Made by a program: the position numbers and the translations under genes
Part shown: positions 12,801 to 24,225 of the stretch, in pieces
Position numbering within the stretch: the stretch's first letter is position 1
Layout: each line of letters opens with the position of its first letter
Source: Bidens hawaiensis
Taxonomy: Eukaryota > Streptophyta > Magnoliopsida > Asterales > Asteraceae
NCBI GenBank assembly: GCA_021521415.1
Contig: JAIQDT010014374.1
Span: 124,001 to 188,000 of the forward strand
Reading direction: 5' to 3'
DNA length: 64,000 nt
Notes under the pieces: generated by a model
Databases searched by the model: none
What the model saw: the letters and a program-made list of their open reading frames with translations, nothing else
What the model was told of the DNA's origin: nothing

Positions 12801-14027
12801 TTAAAACAAATGAACTAGTATACTGTATACAACAACTTATCTAGTGCAAGGTACACGATAAATAATCCAAGTTTAAATTATTAAAATGAGTCACTGAGTT
12901 GATCACTATGCGTCCGTTTCTCATCTTATCCACTTAATACTTATAAACATGTCATAAACTTATGTACAGTGAAACTTTATTCATCTGCCATTGGTGCACC
13001 CCTGGCTATTCTATGCTAGTATCTTGGCTTTAAAAAAAAGCACCCAACGCTCAAAGGGTACACGGAGGCATCAAGCGCGCCTTTCGCACAGGGAAGGTTT
13101 TGTGCATGAAGACATCGTACATATAACTTTTCAGGCTGTACATAAATGTTATTTAGATACTAAATCATATAAAGCTTATCAAAATTTAAATAAATTATTG
13201 CGCCACGTGTACAACAGGTGGTGTGCTTTTGTGCCTCACGCTTTTTGAAACTGGTTCCTGAGCATGGTTCCAAACCAATTCCTGCTTCAAAACTATAAAC
13301 TGATCCCAAATCGGCAGTTAATTATGGTTTCAAGTAAGGTCTCGGTTCCGGTTCGGTTACCGGTTTTGATGTGCAACTCTAATTCACAATATTATTAGAC
13401 TGGATTAACAAAAGAACAAGAGAGGTAAATCACAGTGTGCTATAAACTTCTAATTTCCAAAATCCTAACCATGCGCAATAATCATATCCCTAACAACAAT
13501 AAACAACTTCACCATCAACTGCCGAAACACTGGTATCACAATTGTAGCAAGTAGGAACTCATTAAGACTTAAGACACTAACATTAAACAATGACAGTTGA
13601 CAATTAACACTTAAAACACTGATATAGGGAAAACCTGTGATATATCGGTCCAATAGCAGTCACTATCGCCGATATTATGATGGATATTTAACCAGGGGCC
13701 TATAACCGAAATATATCGGCGAAATCAATTGCATACATATCAAAGTACCTGAAGAAGAGACACAGAGCGTTCAGCCAGCTCAACTTCAGAAAAATGACGA
13801 GTCCAGCGGTTCCAATCCCAATCAGATGACGTGGCGTGATCGCCATTGTTGGTGCAACGGCAACCGGAATTAACCGGCGACGACGTTTTGATATAATTAC
13901 CGGAGGCTGATACGAATTTAAAATTGTAGGTTTTCCTGGCCAAAGAGGAAGACAAAATAGGTCTGATTTGGGGGATGTTGGGGATTGAAGTTGTTCCAGT
14001 AGTCCAATAAGCGTTGGCAAGCGCCAT
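6813..14027 (-). CDS. EX2: EXECUTER2, chloroplast singlet-oxygen signalling protein (11 exons)
   Basis: EX1 and EX2 are plastid proteins of the grana margin that mediate singlet-oxygen retrograde signalling. The exons are 13749-14027, 12667-12783, 12526-12591, 11568-11674, 11382-11463, 9887-10558, 8490-8616, 8208-8359, 7929-8003, 7556-7648 and 6813-6914. All introns are GT-AG and the phases join without a break, giving 1872 nt or 623 aa. Residues 1 to about 70 are Ser/Thr-rich with few acids, as in a transit peptide. A UVR-type motif ([17 protein letters not shown]) begins near residue 95. The large exon 6 has an acidic low-complexity stretch. The C-terminal third is the DUF3506-like domain, ending [12 protein letters not shown]. 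The N-terminal start and the ending FNRLRLPE fit EX2 better than EX1. The gene appears intact. Its introns hold transposon remnants, and a PIF element lies 250 bp upstream. Confidence 0.93.
6940..7385. mobile_element. Small non-autonomous hAT-like element in EX2 intron 10
   Basis: A cluster of GTTCGTT, TGTTCATGAAC and GAACGAAC units in both orientations fills most of intron 10, ending in GGCTCATTTACAAGC. That resembles the ends of plant hAT derivatives (compare GGCTCGCTTACACCCC at about 52426). I found no target duplication, so borders are approximate. Confidence 0.5.
7497..7525. repeat. (TAA)n microsatellite in EX2 intron 10
   Basis: About nine AAT/TAA units near the exon 10 donor site (7555). 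Confidence 0.8.
8617..9886. other. EX2 intron 6 (1.27 kb)
   Basis: The largest EX2 intron, bounded by GT at 9886 and AG at 8618-8617 on the minus strand. At about 9500-9660 there is a GC-richer patch unlike the surrounding AT-rich intron. At 9720-9830 there are GGGTCG/CGACCC motifs typical of hAT derivatives. I recognise no gene in it. Confidence 0.55.
11937..12260. repeat. CCACCA/CACCGTC-rich low-complexity tract in EX2 intron 3
   Basis: About 320 bp of irregular CCACCACC and CCACCGTCCACC units with strong C/A strand asymmetry. In the direction of EX2 transcription the tract reads GGTGGTGG. Open frames across it encode only His/Pro/Thr low complexity and are by-products of the repeat. Confidence 0.85.
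12784..13748. other. EX2 intron 1 (965 bp) with repeat remnants
   Basis: At about 13000-13245 there is a GC-rich patch ('aaagcacccaacgctcaaag ... gcgcgcctttcgcac') that looks like an inserted repeat. At about 13250-13385 there are GGTTCC/CCGGTTTT motifs ending ATGTGCAACTCTA, which resembles a decayed hAT derivative. Neither has clear borders. Confidence 0.45.
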
Positions 14028-14136
14028 GATTCAATTGAATTGAATGAGTGTGCAGTTGAAGAAGAAGAAGAAGAAGAAGAAGAAGGGTTTCTAGGGTTTG
14101 TGGACAGTGGGAGTTGTGGATAAAATCGCCGGAGGG

Positions 14137-14169
<33 letters not shown>

Positions 14170-14277
14170 TCTCAAGGTCGGATTTTTATTAACATATGGA
14201 GAGTGTGACAAAATGAATGGGACCGAGGTGGGGTCCACCTTATTATACCACTAATCCCATATCGAATTCGATTACAA
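14028..14277 (-). promoter_or_regulatory. EX2 5' UTR and proximal promoter
   Basis: On the EX2 strand the ATG is preceded by a (CTT)9 tract (plus-strand 14058-14085) and a (TTA)10 microsatellite (14138-14169). A possible TATA-like site (TATAATAA) lies near 14240-14247. The transcription start cannot be fixed from sequence. The PIF element ends at 14278, so the native promoter upstream of that point has been pushed 4.4 kb away. Confidence 0.45.
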
Positions 14278-14721
14278 GGGGGTGTTTGGTACAGAGAATG
14301 GAATTGTAGAGAAATGGAATAGAGAAATGGAATTGTAGAGAAAGGGAATTGGTCTGGAGAATGAGAATTGACTGTTCTGTTTGGTAGTATAGAGATTTCA
14401 GTAGAGAAATATAGCTGAGAATCATTTCTCTTGTTTGGTACATAGGAAATAAACAGAGAATTATATCAACTTTATCATTAGCACAAGTATTTTTTTCATA
14501 ACAAATATTTATTAAAAAATAAAAAACATATAAAAAGATGCATAAATTCCAACCAAAATATGCATTGATCAAACCAATTCACATACAAAACATAGTTTTT
14601 AAGCAAAAAACATCAACCATAGTTAAAACCAATTCACATACAAAACATACTTCAACCATACACAACTATCCCATTGAACCATCGGTATACAACTCGACCA
14701 TCTCAATTTTCTCTTCTATTG

Positions 14722-15627
14722 TCAATGCAAGAAAAGACGTCTGAGATCCACATCTTTACCAATCAAATGAGCTGCTTTGAACCGTTTTTTCGTAGTGATA
14801 CCTGGTAAAGCTTTCAACTCATCACTAACCTTTTCATAGATTTCACGAGCCTCCATACCTTCTTTGCTAAGTTGTTCACCCATCATCTCCCCAAATCGAA
14901 GCAAAACTTCCTTGATATCTTTGCAAGACTCTCGATATATCTCATCTGCATCCGTGCTTCTACCTCTTTTGCGCTTGCTTGTTACACTTCCTGTTTGTCC
15001 TTCAGATCTATCAACATTTGGATCGGCTTCATCAACAAAATCAAAGTCTTCAATATCAACAGGTGAGCTTTTTTGCGTCTCTTGAACAACATCTTCTTCT
15101 CCAAGGTCAACTGCTTTACTACCAGTAACTCTATCCTTACCGAATATGGTACACAATTTGTCATAGAAAGGAAATGACTTGTCACGAAAATTCACAGCAC
15201 CTTTGTGAGACTACAAGACAATTACAAATAAATTAGACTAAAATTTTAAAATTTAAAAAATATATTTTTTAGAATATACCTTCATGTATTCATTCCAAAC
15301 ACTATCATCGGCAATAATACAACATTTTTGTTCATCCCAACCAAACCCACTTGTATGCACCATATCATATACAATGCTAAAGTGTGTCTTCCATGTCTTC
15401 ATCCTAGACTTTATATGTGGTTCTGCTTTGAGGCCAGAGTTAGGAAGACTTACATCTAGCAATTGTTGAACACCATTTAAATAACCTGGTTTGAATCCAT
15501 TGTCAGCACCAGCATACTTTCCGGATGCATGTATTTCCATTAATGCATCAATTAGCTTTGCATCTTCATCATTTGTCCAGGTATGCTTGCTCCGAGTAAC
15601 TCCTCTCACTATATTTGAATCTGCCAT
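14722..15627 (-). CDS. PIF/Harbinger Myb/SANT-like accessory protein (2 exons)
   Basis: This is the DNA-binding partner that PIF/Harbinger elements use together with their transposase. The exons are 15280-15627 (116 codons, ATG at 15627) and 14722-15210, joined in phase through a GT-AG intron for 278 aa. The N-terminal half is a Myb/SANT-like domain: HTWTNDEDAKLIDALMEIH at about residues 15-33, then the trihelix-style pattern KTHFSIVYDMV ... GFGWD. The middle is acidic (DIEDFDFVDEADPNVD) and is followed by a basic patch, KRKRGR, that may be a nuclear signal. An ATG 13 codons further upstream is also in frame. I chose MADSN because the upstream segment has no domain similarity. Confidence 0.85.
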
Positions 15628-15794
15628 GTCTACGTACAAATGCATAATTATACAATTAAAAATCATAATTCATGTAACTACAAATACAAATATAACAAGA
15701 AACATTAATAAGAAACAAATAAAGTGCATAAATAAACATTAATAAGAAACATCATTGGTTCTACAAATAAAAAATACATAACTGTCAAACATAA

Positions 15795-17070
15795 TTAAGA
15801 AACATTGTTGGCACGCTGCGCACGCATCGCAGTCCAACTATTAAACATTTCATTAGCAAGAAGGTCTCTACGATCGGTCCATTCTTGTGAGGGCTCGATC
15901 ATAGAAATAACATTGTCATGGTCATTTGCAGGTTGTGTGTGATTTACTGGGATTTCGTTATCAAGAGGGTCTTCACTCATTGTTGTTCGTATGAAATTGT
16001 GCAATAAACAACAAGCAATTATGATACGTGGCATGGACTCTATGGGATGATATGAGTTATCACGCAAAATAGCCCATCTATCTTTAATCATTCCGAAACA
16101 TCTTTCTATAACATTCCTGCCCGATGAATGTCTCATATTAAAGAACTCCTTAGCATTCGTGGGAGGACGAGACCAATTTTTAAGATGATAACGTTGACCT
16201 CGATATGGAGTTAAAAATCCTTCACCATTTGTATAACCGACATCACAAAGGTAGTATGTTCCTACAATTAACCATAAACTCTATGTTAATTATCATACTT
16301 AAATCTATGTATATTCTTTGAAAATTGACTATCACATACCCGGAGTTATTTTAAGACCATTGGGTCTATTGATTGCATCACGCAAAACTCTACTATCAGC
16401 TGCAAAACCCTCCCATCCCGCTAAGACATACGTAAATAAAAGGTCTCTCGTACATACTCCGAGTACGTTAGTACAAATCTGCCCTTTTCTTGTCCTATAA
16501 GGTTTTCTATCAATAGCAGGGACTTTAACTTTAATGTATGTTCCATCTAATGCTCCTAAGCAACCTTGAGTTAAAAGAAAACATTACTTACTAATTTATG
16601 TTAGCAAAAAATATCTTTAATAAAAAATGTGTTTGAATAACCTTAAACCATTTCCATCTTTCATCAGTTTCATTATCTGGCACTGGCACGGGTGACTTGT
16701 AGAGTTCTTTGTGTAATCGACATATAGCATTTAAGACTAACTTGAAATACCGACTTACAGTTTCCCCGGACCGATGAAATCTGTTGACTAGTATCCTATT
16801 CTTTGCATTATGAGCAAGGGTATGTAAAAACATAGCAACTTGCTCATCGACTAGCATGTTTTTACTATTCTTTAGTCCCCCTCTAGTTTCTAGCATATCA
16901 CAAAGTGTTGTAAATGCATGTATATTCATTCTTATGTTAACAACACTCGTAACATCACTTTCATAAACCATCCTCACCATGTTTTCACGCCTATTATGGT
17001 AACTCATTAAATATTTTGTACGTAAAGTCATTGACTCAATCGACCGACGCAAATGATAAGTACACAACAT
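15795..17070 (-). CDS. Harbinger-type DDE transposase (3 exons)
   Basis: This is the DDE_Tnp_4 transposase of PIF/Harbinger elements. Proposed exons are 16642-17070, 16340-16564 and 15795-16261. The catalytic signature is visible as GALDGTYIK (first Asp), [13 protein letters not shown] (second Asp) and [14 protein letters not shown] (Glu). The N-terminal exon has the usual helix-turn-helix-like region ([15 protein letters not shown] ... [12 protein letters not shown]). The exon 2 to 3 junction is canonical and in phase. At the exon 1 to 2 junction, the obvious donor (AAG|GTTATT) and acceptor (CTCAAG|GTTGC) leave the frame one base out, so either a one-base indel has damaged it or another site is used. 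The start is uncertain: ATG 17070 is the first in-frame ATG, and an additional upstream exon is possible. Confidence 0.78.
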
Positions 17071-17118
17071 CCACCAACGAATCGTAACATAAATGACATA
17101 AAATGCACCTACGGGCAA

Positions 17119-18679
17119 CTATTCTTTGTCTGGAAGGTGATCTTGCCATCTACACATAAAAATATAAGAAAATTCAAGAAAAGCAAATAACTCCAAAATA
17201 TAATCCAAATATTAGCAACAAAGTGATCATGAAAGCAAGAAAAATGATTACAGGCTACTTTATTCATTGACTTGCTGAATGTTGTTTAATTGCCAATGTT
17301 TACATCAATATATATGTTATTTCGGATGAAATTGAACATCCAAGTTTCCATGTGAGTTACAAGTCAATGTTATATAAGATCCCTAAGGTTTCCATGTGAG
17401 TTACAAGTCAATTTCTAGATAAAAATGGTGTAAAAAGTGATGATTTGTTGATATGTAGAAATCTGAGTTTTTTGGTCAGATTTGAGTTTGTAAATATAGA
17501 TTTATTTATCAACAAAACAATTGAAATAAATTATGAAAATATTTTCACAGAAACTTCAACATCTCTAGGTGTTTATATATTTTTCTCAAATTTTTAAAGT
17601 ATGCATAAGGTTTTCAACTAAAAAGCTAATTATCAAAGGTATCTAAAACTTACTATTCAGAGTTTGTAAATGTCAAAATTTCTCAAAAATTGACTACTCA
17701 GGATTTGCATACAAGGCCAATTGGGAAATATTCTAGACACTTAAAATGTTCATTAGAAAGAGGAATGAAGTCTAAAACTTCAAAAACAAGAGAGTTATGC
17801 TCTTTAGAAGTGGACCTAAAATCTGTCAGTCAAAAACAGATTTGACCTTCGGTTTTATTTTTCACGTTTGGGTAATCAAAACTTCTCTAAAAATTACGAA
17901 ACCAGTGGGGTTTGAAACTAGACTCTTTGAACTTAATGTTAGACTCAAGAAACGATCAATTTGCATCTGTTATGATCAAAATATTGTTTGAACAAAACAG
18001 CATTACAGATTTCATCAGCAACAGCATTCAAGCAACTCATGTAAACATTCAATTTATCGGTTCCAACATTCAACCTAGCATCTAAATATCATTCTAACAT
18101 AAAATTCATGATTCAAACTCATCAATTTCATACCATATAATGTTCAATTCCCAACCTAGACATCTAGGGCACCAAAGATTTCATCAAGAGTCGAATTAAA
18201 CATAAACCATTGAAATCTAACATATCTAAATCGATTACCAACAACATACAAACATCCCACGATAACAATCGACATCAGCAGCTGAGTTTGGATCGAGGTT
18301 TAGGTCTGGTCGAGCATAAGAAAGTCGAAAAAATGAAAGTTTCATACCTAGGATCGTTGGAATCGAAGCAAGGATCGCGAATACGAACTCGGTTCTTGGA
18401 TTGGAGATGATTTGTGGGTGATTAGAGGCTGCAAGTCAATCGAACAGCAGGGAGAGGCGTGAGTTTGCTGCTGTAGATCGAACAGCAGGGAGAGGCGTGA
18501 GAGAGTGAGGCTGGGAAATGAAACCCTAGAAATCCAATTCTCCACTTTTTTTAGAGAAACAAAATCAGAGAAATGGAAATGGTTTATTTCCATTTCTCAC
18601 CTCTTTCTTTCATAAACAAACAAGAGAATTCTTTCCAATTCCATTTCTCACCCCTCAATTCCCTCTACCAAACACCCCC
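17119..18679. other. Non-coding arm of the PIF element
   Basis: AT-rich sequence between the transposase start and the right terminal repeat. It has a direct repeat of 'ggtttccatgtgagttacaag' type (about 17344 and 17389) and a duplicated block 'gaacagcagggagaggcgtgag' at about 18439 and 18480. No gene was recognised. Confidence 0.5.
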
Positions 18680-19087
18680 TAAGTTTATCTTCTACGGATT
18701 TATACGTTTTAATCTATGTTTAAATAGAACGAAAATAAACATGTTAGCATAGCATATATAATGTGAAATGTAGGCTATCAAACAAGCTTTATCCGAAAAA
18801 ACTAACCTGCATCTAGTTAATGACAAAGACTATACCATGAAATCAATCCAATTGTTAACACTTGGTTTTGGTTTTGTAGGATTTAGTAACCGTACATATT
18901 ACATTCTAAACAGGTTTGATCGGTTCAGGTTTAACGGGTAAGACCCGGTTCATGCTAACCTCTATGTAAAAAAATTACTTAGGTTTACCTTAAAGGTTTA
19001 TTGACTTGGTATTTCTTTCACGTTTAAGAACTTTTACATATTTTATTTTTTTACTTGACTTCGTTATTGCACGTTGTGCTTCTAATG
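18680..19087. other. Intergenic gap between the PIF and Tat elements
   Basis: About 400 bp of unassigned sequence ending in the TAATG target duplication (19083-19087). A short GGTTTAACGGGTAAGACCCGG patch near 18928 resembles hAT-derived motifs. No gene seen. Confidence 0.45.
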
Positions 19088-19867
19088 TATAGAGGGAGGG
19101 TAGCAAAGTTACCCACGGATCCCTTATCCGACCCGCGGATCGTCAAAAGACATCCGCCACCCACGGATCCCTTAATCTAACCCGCGGATTGCCAAAGAGG
19201 CATCCGCGCAAGGAACACGTGAGCAGGTAAGGCCACCCACACCCCAAGACATGCTTCGCGGACCTCCAACTATAACCCACGGATTACCAATGAATATCCA
19301 CGGGAGGAACCCACAAGCAACAAGGGACTCATCACGCACATGATCCCTACGTGATATGGAAGAGCAGTTGTAACAAACTATTCCTAGAAGATTCCCTCAA
19401 TACCTCCTGATAGCGACATCGACCAATGGAAAGGTGACACCTGGACACGTAATGGCCATCCCACGATGGGCACAGATAATGGCTACCCCATAAACGGATC
19501 CAGGTTGTCACATCCAACCAAGGCTCGACACGTGTCCATTCAGGAGAAGAGGAAATAACTCGATAGTGACAAATCTACCAATCACCTTCCCTCCACCTTC
19601 GGCTATAAATACGAAGATCATCTCTTCAAGGTATTCATTCACACTCTCAAGCCTTACGCAATATATAGGTACTCGTATTATTTCCTATCAGAATACAGTA
19701 CTGATTCTCACGCCGGAGGGTGGTTATGGGAAGACCCCCCACTCTGTCCTTCCCGTAACGAGACTCAACGGTGTTCTGTTTTGCAGGAACTAGCTTGGAT
19801 CTGTTCTCATAAAACTTCAGTTTACTCACATATGGGGAAATATCCAGTTCGACTTAGTGTTTCTTCA
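19088..19867 (+). repeat. 5' LTR of the Tat element (780 bp)
   Basis: It runs TATAGAGG...TTCTTCA with TSD TAATG immediately before. It is the same length as the 3' LTR, and I count about 36 substitutions by eye, so roughly 95% identity. It begins TA rather than the usual TG. It contains a TATA box at 19604-19611 and the conserved block 'ctcacgccggagggtggt' near 19697. Confidence 0.9.
19604..19611 (+). promoter_or_regulatory. TATA box in Tat 5' LTR
   Basis: TATAAATA following CTTCGGC, identical in the 3' LTR and in the related LTR at 1151-2083. Confidence 0.65.
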
Positions 19868-19935
19868 TTGATGCCATCCGGTTTTAGCTAGATACACGGT
19901 TTTTTACGGTTTTTTCGATTCACTGTGACCTGAAG

Positions 19936-21296
19936 ATGAGTCAGAACCAACAGCCTTCTGATGCTCCGGCAAGGTCCCATCGTACTGAAATTCTGGACGA
20001 TACAGTCCACGAAGGACAGGTGTCGGACGACCTTCGCCGGAGCACTAGAACTCCGGTTTTCGAAAATAAGACCGGAGAAGTTCCAAGATTTGAATACTTT
20101 GCACCTCGCAGGAACACCTGAACTCTGATCCTGGAAGACAGGGCCGGAGAATTCCCAAGGCACAAGGTCACTGAGATCCAACTGACCACTCACACTCCGG
20201 CTCTGGAAGACAGAGCCGGAGAATTTCCTAGACATGATGGGGATGAAACAAGAATTGACCAGACCAGATCTGGAAAAAACGTTCTCACCCCTGAAGAGTG
20301 TACCAACAAGAGAAACAACGGTTGAAAGAGGAGTATGAGCGAAGAATAAGACGAGATCAGGTACAAGCCAGAACACTGACATATGACTCGCCATCTCTGT
20401 CACCACCACCAGTGTTCTGGCACACTCAGGATCTAGAGTTGGAAGACAACTCTCGGTCAACCGGTCGGTCGCTTGCAAAAAGCCGCGAGAGAATTCACCA
20501 TACTCAACGTACCCTATCTCATAAAACCCCACGAGACACTCAACAGAAAGAGGTGTTTCAGCAAGAAGAGGGTTACGCGAGAGACGACAGTTGGGATTAT
20601 GGCAGGGAAACCTCTAGCCGCCCCAAGCCGTTAGTGAAGCATGCTGAATACTTCAGGGATGCAGAAGAGGACTTCACCAAGCCATACCGTCCCGCTGCTT
20701 TCGAGGAGAAGTCAAAGTTCATTCCGTGAATAGCCACTACTCCTTTCCTTACAAATATCAAAATTCCGAGCAATTTGGGAAAATACAATGGGATGACGAA
20801 TCCGAGCGACCATTTGCTGAACTTCACAACAGTTGGCGGAGTAAGCGAATGGACACTGCCATATTGGTGTCACATGTTTGCATTAACACTGATGGGAGCA
20901 GCCAGAGAATGGTTTGAAAAGTTACCAAACGGTCAAATTAAAAGCTGGGACGACCTAGTGGCGAAATTCTCACAGCATTTTAGCCAGCAGTGTAAGCATA
21001 CTCGTGACCCCTCAGAGATTATGAGTGTTGTCCGCCAAGATTACGAATCACTGGAAAGCTTCATCACCAGATTCAACAACGAGAGCTTGAATATTGGTGG
21101 AATCAGTGAAGATATGCTGAGGGTAGCATTCCGAGTAAACGCAAAGAGCCCAGAGATGGTTAGATGTTTGACAGGCCGGGACGGAATCATGTCCGCGGCC
21201 AAGGTCTTTGCAGCCACAGAAAAGTTATTGGGGCGGGAGACACTGAAGCAGCATGCAAAATCTGAACCTCGGAACACTCAGTCAAAAAAGAAATAG
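19936..21296 (+). pseudogene. Tat gag, degraded
   Basis: The Gag polyprotein would form the retroelement particle. An ATG at 19936 opens a frame that stops at 20121. Coding resumes in other frames at 20298-20729 and 20775-21296. The last part is the conserved retrotransposon Gag domain (MGAAREWFEKLPNGQIKSWD ... SLESFITRFNNE). Frame changes occur near 20290 and 20730. The N-terminal third has three diverged internal repeats around 20055, 20135 and 20200, one of which forms a perfect 9-bp hairpin. Confidence 0.75.
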
Positions 21297-21480
21297 AAAA
21301 AGGTCAATTTGGTCGAGGATTCAACCCCCGGAAAGCTCTTCCAAGCAGTTTGATGCCAGATCACTGATCGGGTAGAAACAAAAAGATAGGACAACGGGCA
21401 AGTCTGAACGACAACATTAGACCCCTTTGAAGAAAACAGAAAACATCGAATTCAAGAAACCTCAACTACAGATTAAGTGA

Positions 21481-24160
21481 GTGAACCTGAATCCAAACAA
21501 GCACTGCATGTTCCACGAAGATATTGGACATGACAGAAACGAGTGCATAAGCTTAAAGAATGAGATCGAATCCGCCATAAAGTCCAGAAAGCTTGACCAC
21601 CTACTCAAAAACGTGCGACAGGGTCCACTAAAGAACACAACTCTCGCAGACAATGGTCCCCCGCGAAAGCAGATCAAAGATTTAAACGTGCACATGATCC
21701 AAGGGGGGCCTACTCGGAAGTTTAAGCGGATGGAGGCGGACGAAGATGAATGGAAAAGCGAGCCTGTAATTTTTCTAAGAATGAAAGGAGTCCCATGCAT
21801 GAAGCAACCTCTAATCGTCACAGCTCTATTCGGTCATTATCGGTCACAGTATGTCTTCTTCGACACAGGAAGCACATTCGACATAATGTACGAATAATGT
21901 TTCGAGCAGCTGGACGATGAAGATAAAGCAAAGTTGAAGCATGTGCATGCCCCAGTCTCCGGGTTTGGGTATGAAGCTATGCACCCCAAGGGGGTCATAA
22001 CATTCCCAGTTACGCTAAGTGACGGAATTTATACGAGGACCGAGGATGTTAAGTTCCTCGTCCTACCCGCGAGATCCAAATATGACATAATCTTAAGGCG
22101 GGAGGCAATTGGTGATTTCAACGCCAACCCTTCCACAGCACACGGCGCGGTGGGAGTGCCCACGCGAACAGGGATAGCCATTATCCGAGTCAACAAATAT
22201 TGTTATGCAACAGAAGGTTCGAAACCTGCGAAGGTCCCCAAAAAGACAGTGCGAACAAAGCCTGAGAAATGTGTTGTCAACCCGAAATACCTAGAACAGA
22301 CCGTTATTATCGGAGCAACCATCTCGGAAATAGTATGGGTCTTTTTGAAACAATTGTTGATCAAGAACGTCGATATCTTTGCCTGGAAGCCTTCGGATAT
22401 GACAGGCGTTCCGCGGGAAATTTCAGAACATCGGTTGCGGGTCAATCCGGCGTATACACCGATCGTTCAAAAGAAAAGGAAGATGGGACCTGAGCAAATA
22501 AAAGCCATGAACGAGCAGGTGCAAGACCTGCTGCGTGCTGGGATCATCCGCGAAATCCAATACCAAACGTGGGTTGCTAACCCAGTGATGGTCCCTAAAA
22601 GTAATGGTTCATGGCAGATGTGTATTGATTTCAAAGATTTAAATAAAGCTTGTCCAAAGGATTGTTACCCGCTTCCAGAAATTGACCTCAAAGTAGACGC
22701 GGTAGCCCCTTTCAAGTTCAAGTGTTTCCTAGATGTTTACAAAGGGTATCACCAGATACGGATGGCAGCCCGCGACGAAGACAAAACCGCTTTCCGTACC
22801 GACCAAGGCACATTTTGTTATAAACTGATACCATTTGGTTTGAAGAACGCGGGTGCCACGTATCAGTGTCTGATGGACAACACATTCCGAAATCAAATCG
22901 AAAAGAACCTTGAAGTTTACATGGATGATTTGGTCATAAAAAGCATTGACGAAGATCAAATGCTGAGAGACATTGAAGACGTCTTTTCCACGTTGCGAAA
23001 AATCAACATGAAGTTAAATCCTTCGGAATGGAGGAAGGGAAGTTTTTGAGAGTGATTGTGACGGGAGATGGATTCAAGGCAAACCCAGACAAAGTTCAGG
23101 AAATTGCTCGAATGCCTTCCCCATCCTCGTTAAAAGAAGTCCATACATTGAACGGAAGGCTGGTTGCCTTGAATAGGTTCCTTGCAAACCATGCAGCCAA
23201 ATCCTATCCTTTCGTGTCCACACTATGGAATTGCCTGAAAAAGGCACATTTCAAATGGACACCAGAAGCAGAACAAGCCTTCCTCGAAGTAAAGAAGTGT
23301 CTCATGGAACTTCCAACATTAACTGCACCTCAAGAAGGAGAGCCTCTCACGCTGTACCTATCCGCGTCCGACATCAACATAGGAGCAGTTCTCCTAACAG
23401 ACAGGAAGACAGTACAAACACAGATATACTATGTCAGCAGAACCTTGGCGGACGCTGAAACTAGATACTCGATGCTGGAAAAACTGGTTCTCGCGTTAGT
23501 ATGCGGCAAGAAGGCTGAAGCATTACTTCCAGGGACATCCCGTCATCGTGCTAACAGACTACAAGATAAAAGGCGTGTTGGCAAAACCCAAACTATCTGG
23601 GAGATTGGCCAAATGGGCAATCGAACTAGGGGAACACTCCATAGAGTACAACCCAGACCCGCGATAAAGGGGCAAGTTTTAGCAGATTTCCTAACAGAGA
23701 TACCAGATGATAAAGTCCAAGAATGCCTAAACGAACAACAACCCCCAACCCCAACTAATGAAAGTAAAAAATGGATCTTATTTACAGATGGAGCATCCAG
23801 TGGGGAAGGTTCCGGCACAGGCTTAAAATTGGTCAACCCAGACGGCCAAGAATTCACCTATGCCATCATGCTGAACTTTAAAAGTACCAACAATGAGGCA
23901 GAATATGAAGCTTTCATGGCCGGTCTGTGGATCGCAAAAAAGTTGGGTGTCAAATTCCTGGAAGCACGGGTCGATTCAATGCTCATAGCAAGCCAAGTTT
24001 CAGGGTCTTACGAGGCAAAAATGACACAATGGCCTCGTATCTGTCTCAAGCAAAAGACCTCATGCAACAGTTCACTTCTTGCAAAGTCGTGCACATAAAG
24101 ACAAGTGAGAATCGACCCGCGGATGCTATGAGCAAGCTAGCGTCCACAAGAAATCCATGA
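21481..24160 (+). pseudogene. Tat pol: protease, RT, RNase H and archaeal-type RNase H
   Basis: In order: a zinc-finger-like CMFHEDIGHDRNEC segment, protease with active site FFDTGST (near 21860), reverse transcriptase with YMDDLVIKS (22918-22944), a connecting RNase H (LYLSASDINIGAVL ... YYVSRTLADAETRY), then a second RNase H (ILFTDGASSGEGSG, NNEAEYEAF, ARVDSMLIASQ, ENRPADAMSKLAS). Visible lesions are an in-frame TAA at 21895-21897, a frameshift at about 23030 just after RT, two mutually compensating shifts between about 23510 and 23650, and another near 24020. The coding region stops at 24225 where a Tekay-like element begins. Confidence 0.85.
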
Positions 24161-24225
24161 AGGCATATGTGACCTACATGCAGGCCCAAGGATGGTTGTA
24201 GCCAAGATAATATATGCCGAGTATT

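Larger units (their letters stand above)
14278..18679 (-). mobile_element. PIF/Harbinger DNA transposon with both genes (4402 bp)
   Basis: Both ends read GGGGGTGTTTGGTA inward (14278-14291, and the inverse ending at 18679), followed by similar GAGAAATGGAATT repeats. The flanking triplets are CAA and TAA, consistent with a TAA target duplication of the PIF type in which one copy has mutated. Inside are a Harbinger DDE transposase (15795-17070) and a Myb/SANT-like protein (14722-15627), the two genes an autonomous PIF element needs. Both read on the minus strand. Only one possible lesion was seen, at the first transposase splice junction. Confidence 0.88.

Noticed and set aside
13000..13245. 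Possible SINE in EX2 intron 1
   Set aside because: I could not find convincing A and B box promoter motifs or a terminal tail with flanking duplication.
13918..14238. 106-aa frame with a Tyr run over the EX2 start
   Set aside because: It results from the TAA microsatellite and overlaps EX2 exon 1 in another frame.
19868..19885. Primer-binding site after the Tat 5' LTR (TTGATGCCATCCGG)
   Set aside because: I could not match it confidently to a particular tRNA 3' end, so it is not annotated.
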